DNA of 26,466 nt from assembly GCA_964533785.1 (NCBI GenBank), contig CAZHNG010000050.1, positions 1-26,466 of the forward strand, read 5' to 3'. The position numbers and the translations under genes are program-made. Shown here in pieces: positions 7,875 through 16,746 of the stretch. The notes below the pieces were generated by a model. The model saw only the letters and a program-made list of their open reading frames with translations. It was not told where the DNA came from and did no database searches. Source of the DNA: JANQRV01 sp964533785. GTDB taxonomy: Bacteria > Bacteroidota > Bacteroidia > Chitinophagales > Saprospiraceae. Within the stretch, counting starts at the first letter, position 1. Each line of letters opens with the position of its first letter.

Positions 7875-8329
7875 AATAGATAATTGGATGTAATTGACTT
7901 TTCTAACAAAGTTTCTAAGCTAGTGTTTGGAAGGAAGATGAAGCAGGTTGTGAATTGATACTAATCAGTGTTTTCCGTTATACTACCACTACCAATCTTA
8001 AACGGAAATTGGACCAGATCGTTCCAGTACCTAGGAAAGATGAAATCTACATTTTCGAGGTTGCCGCTATCCCTGTTCTGGGTGTGGATAAATACTTTAT
8101 CGGAAAATGTGGTATTCGTAGCTCTAGAGGAGGAATTGATAACAGACTTGTTCAGCGGTTGGAGTGAAGTGTTACACCACATTAAAAATATAGATGCATA
8201 GCACTGAAAAGGTCCGTAGAATCTAAAGTTTGATTTTACGGACCTTTATTGAAAGGAGATTTCTTTTCAATGTGATATTAATTCAGTTCTTGGATTGGCG
8301 CGGAATGAATTCCGCTGTACTATCTATAT
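7875..8329. other. 455-bp intergenic region; terminator and eroded open frames
   Basis: This region lies between glgC and the EamA gene. It holds a strong hairpin (8208-8247) and a smaller one (8300-8315, GCGGAA/TTCCGC) just after the glgC stop. From about 7955 to 8200 several frames are open on both strands, for example 73 codons on the minus strand (7961-8182) and 77 on the plus strand (7968-8201). None has a recognisable family or convincing start. The stretch may be the remains of a gene or a small unknown protein. I do not call a gene. Confidence 0.5.
8208..8247 (-). terminator. hairpin terminator of glgA-glgC
   Basis: AAAGGTCCGTA (8208-8218) pairs perfectly over 11 bp with TACGGACCTTT (8237-8247) around an 18-nt loop. 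Read on the minus strand the stem ends in a short TTTT run. It lies about 85 nt after the glgC stop. The U-run is short, so this is a probable rather than certain intrinsic terminator; it could also protect the 3' end. Confidence 0.5.
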
Positions 8330-9598
8330 TTATACCAATCCGATTCTCGAGCCGTGTTCGATTTTTGCACCCTTTTTCAATACAACGATACCGTCGCGGA
8401 TGCAATAGGTGTCGGTGTCGGTATTTTCCAATGCTACACTTCCTCTGATCACTACATTGTTGCCAATGCGGCAATCTTTATCGATGATGGCTTTTTCTAT
8501 GAAGCAATCTCTTCCTACCCCCATGGGAATATTTTGCTGCATTTCTTCGATTGTTTCAAAGGAATCATTACCCATTACGATGGAGTTAGAGATCTCAGAA
8601 TTTTCGCCGATACGGGAACGGATACCGATAATCGAACGTTCGATCTTTTTAGCGTGAATGATGCAACCTTCCGCGATAACCGCTTGATTAAACCAGGTAC
8701 CAAAGATTTTGGAAGGCCCCAGCAAACGAGGTCTGGTATAGATCACTTTTTCATTATCAAAAAGATTGAAATTAGGAATATTATCCGTTAGCGCAATATT
8801 GGCTTCGTAAAAAGAACGGATGGTTCCGATATCCGTCCAATATCCGCCATAAGAATAACTACCCACCCGGTAGCCTTCCTCAATAGCTTGCGGGATAATT
8901 TCCTTACCAAAATCGGTTGCATCCGGATGCTCATCAAAAAGTTTTCGCATTACCTCTTTCTTAAAGACGTATATACCCATAGAAGCCAGGTAGACTTTTC
9001 CCTGGGAGCGGTACTCCTCAGATACACTAGACTCCCATTCAGGTAAGACATCTGGTCTTGGTTTTTCAATAAAGCTATCGATCATGCCGCCTTCATTTAC
9101 TTTCATTATTCCAAAACCGGGTGCATCCCTGGCAACAACCGGTATGGTGGCAATCGTCAAATCCGCGTTTTTGTTGACGTGATCCTTCAGCAATACATGA
9201 AAATCCATCTGGTACAATTGGTCACCAGAGAGGACGAGAACATAATCAAAATCGATATTTCTCAAGTGGTGCATAGATTGGCGGACTGCATCAGCGGTTC
9301 CCTGAAACCATTGGTCACTGGTTCGGGTTTGCTCTGCAGCAAGTATATCTACGAAGCCATGGCTGAACATATCAAAATTAAAAGTATGCTTGATATGAGA
9401 ATTTAATGATGCAGAATTGAACTGGGTCAGGACAAACATTCTTTTAACACCAGAATTCAAACAATTGGAAATCGGAATATCGATTAAACGGTATTTACCA
9501 CCGATGGGGACAGCAGGTTTGGAACGTTGTTCTGTAAGCGGAAATAATCTTGAGCCAGCTCCTCCTCCGAGGATTAAAGCAACCACCTTAATTACCAT
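8330..9598 (-). CDS. glgC: glucose-1-phosphate adenylyltransferase (ADP-glucose pyrophosphorylase)
   Basis: Makes ADP-glucose from ATP and glucose-1-phosphate, the committed step of glycogen synthesis. The 422-residue protein has the nucleotide-binding motif GGGAGSRLFPLTEQRSKPAV at 11-30 and IPISNCLNSGVKRMFVLTQF in the Rossmann-like catalytic domain. VLSGDQLYQMDF is the catalytic aspartate region and FIEKPRP carries the sugar-phosphate lysine. A C-terminal left-handed beta-helix follows (GCIIHAKKIERSIIGIRSRIGENSEI onwards). The N-terminal sequence resembles the cyanobacterial and plant type. It lies 36 bp downstream of glgA on the same strand and is surely co-transcribed. Allosteric effectors cannot be predicted from the sequence alone. 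Confidence 0.95.
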   Translation of the reverse strand: MVIKVVALILGGGAGSRLFPLTEQRSKPAVPIGGKYRLIDIPISNCLNSGVKRMFVLTQFNSASLNSHIKHTFNFDMFSHGFVDILAAEQTRTSDQWFQGTADAVRQSMHHLRNIDFDYVLVLSGDQLYQMDFHVLLKDHVNKNADLTIATIPVVARDAPGFGIMKVNEGGMIDSFIEKPRPDVLPEWESSVSEEYRSQGKVYLASMGIYVFKKEVMRKLFDEHPDATDFGKEIIPQAIEEGYRVGSYSYGGYWTDIGTIRSFYEANIALTDNIPNFNLFDNEKVIYTRPRLLGPSKIFGTWFNQAVIAEGCIIHAKKIERSIIGIRSRIGENSEISNSIVMGNDSFETIEEMQQNIPMGVGRDCFIEKAIIDKDCRIGNNVVIRGSVALENTDTDTYCIRDGIVVLKKGAKIEHGSRIGLV

Positions 9599-9634
9599 AG
9601 CTTCTTAGGTTATAAATGATTAATTGTTTATTTG

Positions 9635-11095
9635 TTATATATTTCTTGCAGCTTCAATGAGTTCTTTGTACAGTTGAGTATATTGCTTTGCTGAATTATT
9701 CCAGGAAAAATCAGCAGCCATCACTTTTTTTCTCAAGGCTTCAAATTTTTCGGGCTGGAAAAAGTATGCATTCAACGCCCGGTAAATAGCTGCATATCCT
9801 GCTTCCACGGAAAATCCATCGAAGCGAACACCTCTACCCTCTTCTTTATCCTGATCTATGTCAGGTACGGAATCTTTCAACCCTCCTACAGACCGGACGA
9901 TGGGGATCGTTCCATAACGCATGGCGAACATTTGGTTCATTCCGCAAGGTTCCACTCTCGAAGGCATAAACAGGAAATCCGAACCGGCGTATAATTGATG
10001 GGCCAATTCCTCGTCGTACGTAAGCTTCACTCCGATCTGCCCGCTGAACCGTTGTTGTAAGTGACACAAATTGACCATTAGCTCCCGATCCCCTTTGCCC
10101 AGCACCACCATATTTATTTTCATGCCGCTGGCGATCACTTTTTTGATCAAATCAGGCAATAAGTCCGCTCCTTTTTCCGGTATGAGGCTTCCGATAAAGA
10201 TAACGATGGGAAAATCGTTGTCAAAACCGAACTTTTCTCTGATTACAGCTTTATTATTTTCCTTAAACGTATCAATGTCCGTACCTTCCAGATGGTATTC
10301 AATAAATTCATCCGTTTTAGGGTCCCATACTTTTGCATCAATGCCATTAAGGATCCCGACGGCTTTGTGCTGCTCGTGGTGGATGAGCCACTCCAGACCA
10401 TTGGCACTGTGATGTTTCATCTCTTCCAGGTAAGTTTCTGAAACCGTAGAAATGCGCCAGGCGCTTTTTATCCCGATAGCCATGGGATTGATCCGGTCCT
10501 CCCAGTCTAAAATACCACGGGCATCTTCATCGAACCAAGGCAATTTGTAAAATTCCTCCCAGCCAAAATCACCGTGGTAAGCTGCATTATGGATAGTAAA
10601 AAGAGTAGGAATGTGCTCAAGGTTACGGTAGCCAGGGGCATGTTTCACTAAAAACGGAATAAAGCCGGTAGGATGATCATGACAATGCAGGAGATCCGGT
10701 TGGCTTGGTGAGTTAGCTAACCATTGCAAAACTGCCAGATCAAAAGCCAAAAAACGTTCCATGTTATCCGGGTAGCCTTGTCCGCTGACATCATTATAAA
10801 TGCCGGTGCGATCAAACATTTGGGGTAAGTTTACCACAAACAGAGGAAACCCTAGCGTATTGTCTTTTTCTCTTTCAATCGTAAAAGAGTGGTAACTTTT
10901 ATGGATTCTGAAGGTACCCCGGTAAATGGGGGTGAACTTGTGATTGACCAACCATTCCGTTTGGTATTTCGGAATAACAACGCCTACGCTAACTTTCTGA
11001 GCTTCAGAATATTTGGGCAAAGCACCAACGACATCCCCCAATCCTCCGGCCTTGGCTGCTGGATAACATTCTGCGCTTATGTGTAAAACATTCAT
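9635..11095 (-). CDS. glgA: glycogen synthase (ADP-glucose-dependent, GT5)
   Basis: Transfers glucose from ADP-glucose to the non-reducing end of alpha-1,4-glucan. In 486 residues it shows the GT5 hallmark KAGGL with Lys15 (ECYPAAKAGGLGDVVGALP). It also has LLHCHDHPTGF (counterpart of the usual HxHDW motif) and TIHNAAYHGDF. In the C-terminal GT-B domain FIGSLIPEKGADLL and SRVEPCGMNQMFAMRYGTIP contain the conserved catalytic region. The length matches the family. The start MNVLHISAECYP is the usual one. It is the first gene of a glgA-glgC pair; branching enzyme and phosphorylase genes are not in the window. It starts 97 bp after the STAND-TPR gene ends and probably has its own promoter. Confidence 0.95.
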   Translation of the reverse strand: MNVLHISAECYPAAKAGGLGDVVGALPKYSEAQKVSVGVVIPKYQTEWLVNHKFTPIYRGTFRIHKSYHSFTIEREKDNTLGFPLFVVNLPQMFDRTGIYNDVSGQGYPDNMERFLAFDLAVLQWLANSPSQPDLLHCHDHPTGFIPFLVKHAPGYRNLEHIPTLFTIHNAAYHGDFGWEEFYKLPWFDEDARGILDWEDRINPMAIGIKSAWRISTVSETYLEEMKHHSANGLEWLIHHEQHKAVGILNGIDAKVWDPKTDEFIEYHLEGTDIDTFKENNKAVIREKFGFDNDFPIVIFIGSLIPEKGADLLPDLIKKVIASGMKINMVVLGKGDRELMVNLCHLQQRFSGQIGVKLTYDEELAHQLYAGSDFLFMPSRVEPCGMNQMFAMRYGTIPIVRSVGGLKDSVPDIDQDKEEGRGVRFDGFSVEAGYAAIYRALNAYFFQPEKFEALRKKVMAADFSWNNSAKQYTQLYKELIEAARNI

Positions 11096-11149
11096 ATGAT
11101 TTTCGAATAAGGCAGTGACAGTTAGAAGAAAAAGACTTTTCGTCAGTCC

Positions 11150-11178
11150 CTAAGGTAATATAATCTCAAAACATCAAA
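11150..11178 (-). promoter_or_regulatory. possible promoter of glgA-glgC
   Basis: On the minus strand TTTG (11175-11178) and TACCTTAG (11150-11157; consensus TAnnTTTG, one mismatch) are 17 bp apart in the 97-bp gap before glgA. The spacing is shorter than the usual 19, so this is a weak call. Confidence 0.25.
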
Positions 11179-11192
11179 AAAAAATATGGCAT

Positions 11193-14100
11193 TTATTGTT
11201 GATAAGCTCGCAATATTTCCTGGAATTCAGGTTCCTGTTCATACTTTTGAAGAATAGGTTCAAGTCGTATTTCTTCGAGAAGGGGGTATTGAAATTCTTT
11301 CTGGATCGCTTCTCTTAAAAAGGCATAAAACTTTTCCCTATCGCCCAATTGGGCGTAGATCATGCCTTTGGTAGCGTAGGCATGCCCAAACTCCGGGGAT
11401 AATTGGATGGTTTGGTCAACTACTTCAAGGGCTTCCTGGTATTTTCCCATATTCAAAAGCAGGTAAGCTTTGCTTTCATAGAATGAAGGAGAGGGCTCCA
11501 GAGCGATGGCTTTTTCGATATTGACCATAGCCTCCTCGTATTTACCTAGTTTGGTTTGGAAGTAACCCAAATTATTATAGCCATCCGGTAAGTCCGGTGC
11601 TAAGTGAATGAGGGTCTCACTATCGGCAATAGCTTTTTCTATCTCCCACTGAAAAAAGTACAAGTTACTCCTTTCCAGGTAGGCATCGATGTAGGAAGGG
11701 TTTATTTTAATGGCTTGCGAATAGGAATCAATAGCTTTTTGCACCTCTCCCAATTCCCGGTGAGCATTTCCCAGATTATAATAGGCGTAGAAATAGCCGG
11801 GATCTATTCCTAAAGCTTTGTTGTAATCAAAGATGGCTAGGTCATAAGCCCCTTGGTCGTAATGGACATTTCCCCGGTCGTTATATACATCGGCATAATC
11901 AGGATTGATTTTCAGGGCCCGGTCAAAATCTTCCATGGCGGCAATATACTGTCTCAACATTCTATACGTCCCTCCCCTATTGTAGTACAAATAGTCCACG
12001 TCAGGAGCGATCGTAATGGCGGTATTATAGTTGGCTAGTGCTTTTTCATAATCTTTTTCCTCAAAATAGATATTGCCCCTGGCATTCAATGCCTGGTAAT
12101 AATCGGGATTGAGTTCAATCGCTTTCGTGTAGTCAGCGATGGCTTTTTGTTTTTCTCCCAAATTCCAATTGGTGTTACCGATATTGTAGTGGTAAGAATC
12201 ATTATCCGGGTTAATGGATATTGCTTTTTCGTACTCAGCTAGCGCCAGGACGTATTTTTGCTGATCATAATAAACGTTACCAAGGCCATTGTGAGCATCT
12301 GCGTAATCGGGATCAATCTTGATCGCTTTGGAATAGTAAATCGCCGCATTCTGGTAATCATTGAGGTAATAATAAGTAAGTCCCAGGTTGCGGCAAGCAA
12401 TAGCAAAGTTAGGATCTTGCTCAATAGCTTTTTTATAATATTCTTCGGCCTTGTGAAAATTATCCTGCTCTAAAGCGATATTTCCAAGTCCATTCAATGC
12501 ATCAGGATGGTCGGGTTCGATAGTGAGCGACTTTTCATAGTACTCAACCGATTTGTCAAATGCTCCCTGGTAATAATGCGCCAGTGCTATATTGCGGACG
12601 GCAATAGCGTAATCAGGGTTTTGTGCCAATGCCTGCTGGTAGGTTTCAATAGCTTTGTCATAATCATTTAAGTAAAAATAAACGTTCCCCAGGCCGTTGC
12701 GGGCATCAACATATTTGGGATCGATCTCCAACGCTTTCAGATAATGAGTTTTAGACTCTTCGAAGCGTTGCAGATAATAATAAGCCAAAGCTAAGTTGCG
12801 GTGGGCAATAGCAAAATCAGGCGCGTAGGAAATAGCTTTTTGATAAGGTTCAATAGATTTATCGTATTGCCCTGTATCAAAAAACACATTACCAATACCG
12901 TTATAGGCATCGGCATAAGTAGGATCGATGGCCACCGCCCTTTGATAATAATCCAGCGCCTGGTCGTATTCCTGCAGGTAGTTATGGGCTAAACCTTTGT
13001 TACGAATCGCAATAACGAAGTCCGGCTTTAATTCAAGGGCTTTTCCATAGTAGTTGATGGCTTCCCGGTACCGGCCATTTTCCATGCTGATGTTACCCAG
13101 TCCATTGTAGGCTCCCGGATTATCAGGTAAAAGGTCAACCGCTGTTTGGTAATAGCTTTTGGCTAAATCGTATTGCCTAAGGTAATAATAAGCCAGCCCC
13201 AGATTCCGGTAGGCCATTTCAAACTGTGCATCTTTCGCAATGGCCTCATTGTAAAGTTCAATGGCTTTATCGAATTCCTGATTATCTAAATAGAGGTTGC
13301 CCAAACTGTTATAGGCATCGAGATAATCGGGTGCCAGACTTATAGCCTTTTCATAGTTGCGTTGGGCTTCGTGAAAGTCTTGCAGGTAATGATGCGCTAG
13401 CGCCAAATTGCGGAAAGCTATATGGAATTGTGGATCTAATTCAATGGCTTTTTCGTAGTGCGGTATAGCAGCAGCGTAGCGGCCGTTATCCATATGAATA
13501 TTGCCGAGGCCGTTATGCGCATCGCTGTAATTGGGGTTACAGGCAATTGCTTTCTCATAATCTTCATTCGCCAATTCAAACATCATCAAACCACGGTAAG
13601 CATTACCACGATTGTAGTACAAATATTCGGTATCCGGTAACAGTTCAATAGCTTTTGAATAAGCGGTTATGGCATTGGAAAAATCGCCGTAATAGTAATA
13701 GGCATTGCCAAGATAATTATAAAGGTTTTCGTCACCCGATTGGTGCTCAATAGCATTTTGGTAGCTCTCGATCGCTTCTTGGTAAAGCTTTTGATCGTAG
13801 AATACATTACCCTTCTCCTGGTAATACCCGCTGATCAACTCTTTATCAGGGTTAGCGCTGGCCAATTCCTCCCTGATCTGACTGTCAAGATAATCAATCG
13901 TATCGGAAAGTTGCGCTCCTGCTTCCGATTTTTCGGTAAAGTCTCTTTCTTTAGTACCATTCGTAGCCTGCCGTTGATCTTGGGTAAAACTACTTTGCAC
14001 CTGGATGAGGCTGCTATCGGAAAAATCGGACATTCCTGCGGCTGCCAGATAATCTCTTTCCGCTTTTTCAAATTCTCCTCTTTCAGAATAGATTTTTGCC

Positions 14101-15497
14101 CGTTTAACCCTTAGTTCTTTGAGCACCTCACTATCGGAATCTACCCCTTTTTGTTCTTGTTCTTTGATTAACCGGTTCAATTCATCCAGGATCTTTTCCT
14201 GGTCCAGCGTTAATTGTTTCAGTCGTTCATTTTCCTCTCTTTCTTTAGCCAGGGCGGCTTCGAGTTCTTGCCGCTCGTTTTCTTCTCTTTTTTCCCTTGA
14301 TGCCAATATGGGTTCTACTAAAGTATCGTGACTAACCTCATAGGTCATTGCGCCGGTCGAAGAAGTCTCTATCCGCAAAAGCCGGGCATCTACCAGGCGT
14401 TGCAGCAGGTCCTCTGAAATGCCGTAATCCTGGATAATTTCCCCTTTATAGCGGCTGATTCGCTGGCGGTCTTCTTTAAAGATCAAGCCTTCTTCGATGA
14501 GAAGCCGGGCACTGAGTTGTTCTTCTTCATTGCCAATGGCAGCTATTTGATTATCGTAATAATTTTTGAGCAAGGCGGCCAGGTCTCCAATTTCATTGGG
14601 ATCAATGTTCCGATTGTCGGAACTAACGATTTGCCGCTCGATGTATTCGCAAATGATCTGTAGTTGGAAAGATTCAATCCTTTTCTGGTAATTATCCGCC
14701 AGATAATCGAGGATCTTTTCCAGCGTTTTTTCAGTATAAACAAAACTCGGGGCGGCAAAATCACCCTGTGCTAATGCCGGTTTTATGATGGCATCTCTGG
14801 CCGACGTCTTGTTCAAAGATTTCAATTCGTAGGTATGGCGGAGTATGCTGGGAAAATAATCTTTAAGGCTATCGACCAAACTGAGCTTGTCTGACCGGAT
14901 GGCGAGCAAAACCTTTAGTTTGAGGGGCCGGAACAGTAACTGGTATTCCTTTTTGGAGATCAGGTGGGGCTCTTCATCCATAATCCGGTCCAATTCATCC
15001 TGTATTTCTTCTGGGAGTTGTTCATTAAAGAGCGTTGACAGTTGTTTTTTGAAATTGATTATATCCTCTTCCGGATAACTGAATAGTTCCTCAAACTGGT
15101 CAAAAAATACGATGAAAGGCTGGCGATCATCCGTTGCGATTTGATGTCCTTTGAATAAATGCCATAAGGTGGGCTGATCGGTCCATTCCTGAAAGAAGGT
15201 ATGGCTCTCTGCTTCTGCCTGAACTCGTTTAAGTGTAATATCGATGAGAGCATCCTGCTTATTATAACGGCCAAACCTGACATAAAGAGGTTTAAGGTTT
15301 TCTACGTTCTCGATAGCCGGTATTACGCCCGCATTGATCAAAGAAGTCTTTCCCAAGCCAGATTTTCCGTGCAAAACAATAAAATCTTCCAACTGAATCA
15401 TTCGACTCAATTTAATCACGTCCTCTTCTCGGCCGAAGAAGACGGCTTGATCGCCAACTGAAAAAGGTCTGGCTCCGGGATATCGATACTTACTCAT
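11193..15497 (-). CDS. STAND-type (nSTAND1-like) P-loop NTPase with about 25 TPR repeats
   Basis: A large cytoplasmic switch protein of 1434 residues. The opening YRYPGARPFSVGDQAVFFGR is the signature of nSTAND NTPases. Walker A is GKSGLGKTS (44-52), Walker B FIVFFDQFEEL (128-138), and LLAIRSDKLS is a probable sensor strand. A winged-helix-like region (about 340-400) ends in YEVSHDTLVEPI. A charged coiled coil (400-470) and a linker follow, then about 25 TPRs (residues 553-1403). Repeats 4 to 16 alternate strictly between two sequence types. STAND proteins use NTP-driven oligomerisation to activate an effector, and the TPR array would be the sensor. This one has no N-terminal effector domain; the SIR2-like protein upstream, overlapping by ATGA, is the obvious partner. 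A role in defence or self-recognition is inferred, not shown. Confidence 0.88.
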   Translation of the reverse strand: MSKYRYPGARPFSVGDQAVFFGREEDVIKLSRMIQLEDFIVLHGKSGLGKTSLINAGVIPAIENVENLKPLYVRFGRYNKQDALIDITLKRVQAEAESHTFFQEWTDQPTLWHLFKGHQIATDDRQPFIVFFDQFEELFSYPEEDIINFKKQLSTLFNEQLPEEIQDELDRIMDEEPHLISKKEYQLLFRPLKLKVLLAIRSDKLSLVDSLKDYFPSILRHTYELKSLNKTSARDAIIKPALAQGDFAAPSFVYTEKTLEKILDYLADNYQKRIESFQLQIICEYIERQIVSSDNRNIDPNEIGDLAALLKNYYDNQIAAIGNEEEQLSARLLIEEGLIFKEDRQRISRYKGEIIQDYGISEDLLQRLVDARLLRIETSSTGAMTYEVSHDTLVEPILASREKREENERQELEAALAKEREENERLKQLTLDQEKILDELNRLIKEQEQKGVDSDSEVLKELRVKRAKIYSERGEFEKAERDYLAAAGMSDFSDSSLIQVQSSFTQDQRQATNGTKERDFTEKSEAGAQLSDTIDYLDSQIREELASANPDKELISGYYQEKGNVFYDQKLYQEAIESYQNAIEHQSGDENLYNYLGNAYYYYGDFSNAITAYSKAIELLPDTEYLYYNRGNAYRGLMMFELANEDYEKAIACNPNYSDAHNGLGNIHMDNGRYAAAIPHYEKAIELDPQFHIAFRNLALAHHYLQDFHEAQRNYEKAISLAPDYLDAYNSLGNLYLDNQEFDKAIELYNEAIAKDAQFEMAYRNLGLAYYYLRQYDLAKSYYQTAVDLLPDNPGAYNGLGNISMENGRYREAINYYGKALELKPDFVIAIRNKGLAHNYLQEYDQALDYYQRAVAIDPTYADAYNGIGNVFFDTGQYDKSIEPYQKAISYAPDFAIAHRNLALAYYYLQRFEESKTHYLKALEIDPKYVDARNGLGNVYFYLNDYDKAIETYQQALAQNPDYAIAVRNIALAHYYQGAFDKSVEYYEKSLTIEPDHPDALNGLGNIALEQDNFHKAEEYYKKAIEQDPNFAIACRNLGLTYYYLNDYQNAAIYYSKAIKIDPDYADAHNGLGNVYYDQQKYVLALAEYEKAISINPDNDSYHYNIGNTNWNLGEKQKAIADYTKAIELNPDYYQALNARGNIYFEEKDYEKALANYNTAITIAPDVDYLYYNRGGTYRMLRQYIAAMEDFDRALKINPDYADVYNDRGNVHYDQGAYDLAIFDYNKALGIDPGYFYAYYNLGNAHRELGEVQKAIDSYSQAIKINPSYIDAYLERSNLYFFQWEIEKAIADSETLIHLAPDLPDGYNNLGYFQTKLGKYEEAMVNIEKAIALEPSPSFYESKAYLLLNMGKYQEALEVVDQTIQLSPEFGHAYATKGMIYAQLGDREKFYAFLREAIQKEFQYPLLEEIRLEPILQKYEQEPEFQEILRAYQQ
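12204..13529 (-). repeat. 204-bp (two-TPR, 68-residue) alternating repeat, 6.5 copies
   Basis: Within the STAND-TPR gene residues 657-1098 consist of 13 units of exactly 34 residues alternating A-B-A-B. Type A reads like YADAHNGLGN followed by a Y..A...Y.KAI...P pattern; type B reads like FAIAHRNLALAYYYLQ. There are seven A and six B units. At the DNA level neighbouring copies are clearly diverged, so the pattern is old and maintained at the protein level. Confidence 0.85.
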
Positions 15498-16579
15498 CTA
15501 CGATGGGCATTTCTTGCAATTTCTAATATTTTTTCAACAATTATATTCGTTTTCACCTCAGCATCTTTTACAGTACCGCTCAATATTTTGGCTTTCAATT
15601 CCCCGTACTCCCGCTCAAGAATAATGAGGGTATCAAAATTAATTTGGTAATCATAAATATGGGTTTTCAATACTTGTAAAGCATCGGTAATACCCGTATC
15701 TGGTTTAATAATAACGGCTTCAACCAGTTGCAACAAACCAACCTGTGGTGCCGCCGTACTCAAAGTCATTTTTTCGGCGCAAAACTCTTTTAATTTATTT
15801 ACGAAAGCGTCCACTTGTTCTTCTACAAAATTGACTTTAAAATACTGTGGATAAAAGGTTTTGACATGATCATCCAATTGAACAATACCGGATTTCAAAC
15901 TGGCATAATTGCGTTGGCTTTCATGGATTTTCAAAATTCTGAACAATAGTTTCAGGTACCAGCCTTCAAACTTTACGCCCAGGAAAATGTAATTACTAGC
16001 CCGCTTTAACAATAGCCTTAATTCTTCCGGCAATTGATGATTGCCAAATATATTTTCAACGTATTTAAATAGATCCAGGTAGGTATAAACCGGAGATTGC
16101 ATCTCGTTGGCATCACCCAGTAAATTGTAAATCAAAGGCTCATTGCCGTTCGGCGGCGGAATACCGACCATTTCCTGCTTGCTCTTGTTGTAATAACCAT
16201 AGCGCACAGGTTTGCCTGCTTCCCGGTAAGCACGTCGTAAAAAATTATCCGGCGATAAAGAAATGATGAGGTGAAAAGGAAGTTGGACAATAGTGTGGTA
16301 AATGTCAGGAACAGGAGCTTCCTTGTAATATTTTTTGATGTAATAATAGATCAAATGGCTATTCTCATCTTTAAAGTCCAGAAAACCTTCCGGAGTATAA
16401 GTTGGAGGTTCTATACCATCTGCTTTACATTTTAAATCAATATATTCTATCAAAGTAGGCCCCCCCGAATTTCTTGCCAATTCAGGCCCAATGACCAAAA
16501 CACATTTCTCTTCGCTAATACTGTCGACGAGATATTCCCAATTTACATGGGCATGTGGTGTTTCCTTTTCATTTGACAT
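15494..16579 (-). CDS. SIR2-like protein with C-terminal effector-associated-type domain
   Basis: A 361-residue soluble protein. The first 265 residues follow the order of SIR2-like domains in bacterial conflict proteins: a glycine-containing strand-turn (VLVIGPELARN, 27-37), a strand ending IISLSPDN (105-112) where active members have TTN-x-D, LIYNLLGD (149-156) where they have a K-x-HG motif, and IFLGVKFEGWYLKLLF (198-213) matching the FIGYSF-type motif. The catalytic Asn and His are thus not seen. Residues 280-358 form a small helical domain (DALQVLKTHI, YGELKAKILSG, EVKTNIIVEKILEI) resembling effector-associated domain EAD11. Its TGA overlaps the ATG of the STAND-TPR gene by four bases, so the two are coupled. 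Fold assignment is moderately secure; the function is inferred. Confidence 0.7.
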   Translation of the reverse strand: MSNEKETPHAHVNWEYLVDSISEEKCVLVIGPELARNSGGPTLIEYIDLKCKADGIEPPTYTPEGFLDFKDENSHLIYYYIKKYYKEAPVPDIYHTIVQLPFHLIISLSPDNFLRRAYREAGKPVRYGYYNKSKQEMVGIPPPNGNEPLIYNLLGDANEMQSPVYTYLDLFKYVENIFGNHQLPEELRLLLKRASNYIFLGVKFEGWYLKLLFRILKIHESQRNYASLKSGIVQLDDHVKTFYPQYFKVNFVEEQVDAFVNKLKEFCAEKMTLSTAAPQVGLLQLVEAVIIKPDTGITDALQVLKTHIYDYQINFDTLIILEREYGELKAKILSGTVKDAEVKTNIIVEKILEIARNAHRR

Positions 16580-16607
16580 AAACGTAGGATTAGGGCTGCC
16601 TCAGCAA

Positions 16608-16730
16608 TTAATCTTCTTTCTTTTCTTCTTGTTTATTGCTTTTTGTTTTATTCTTTTTCCGAGGTCTTCTTTTTCCAAATGAACCTGCAAAGATTTTTCC
16701 TCTTCTGGTTTTGATATCTCCTTTTCCCAT
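16608..16730 (-). CDS. thx: 30S ribosomal protein THX
   Basis: A 40-residue, very basic protein beginning MGKGDIKTRRGKIFAGSFGK and continuing RRPRKKNK, with a charged K/E-rich tail ending KKED. The MGKGD-KTRRGKI start and the GKRRP motif are the signature of THX, the small protein bound in the head of the 30S subunit in Thermus and found in Bacteroidota. The start ATG is at 16728-16730 and the stop TAA at 16608-16610. The gene ends 28 bp before the SIR2-like gene on the same strand, with no terminator visible between them. A near-consensus promoter lies 66 bp upstream. It is therefore probably the first gene of a THX - SIR2-like - STAND operon. Confidence 0.9.
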   Translation of the reverse strand: MGKGDIKTRRGKIFAGSFGKRRPRKKNKTKSNKQEEKKED

Positions 16731-16746
16731 GTTTTTAAATTAGACT

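Noticed and set aside
11289..13841. CRISPR-like regular repeat
   Set aside because: The periodicity of 102 and 204 bp is in frame and comes from TPR coding repeats, not from identical repeats with spacers.
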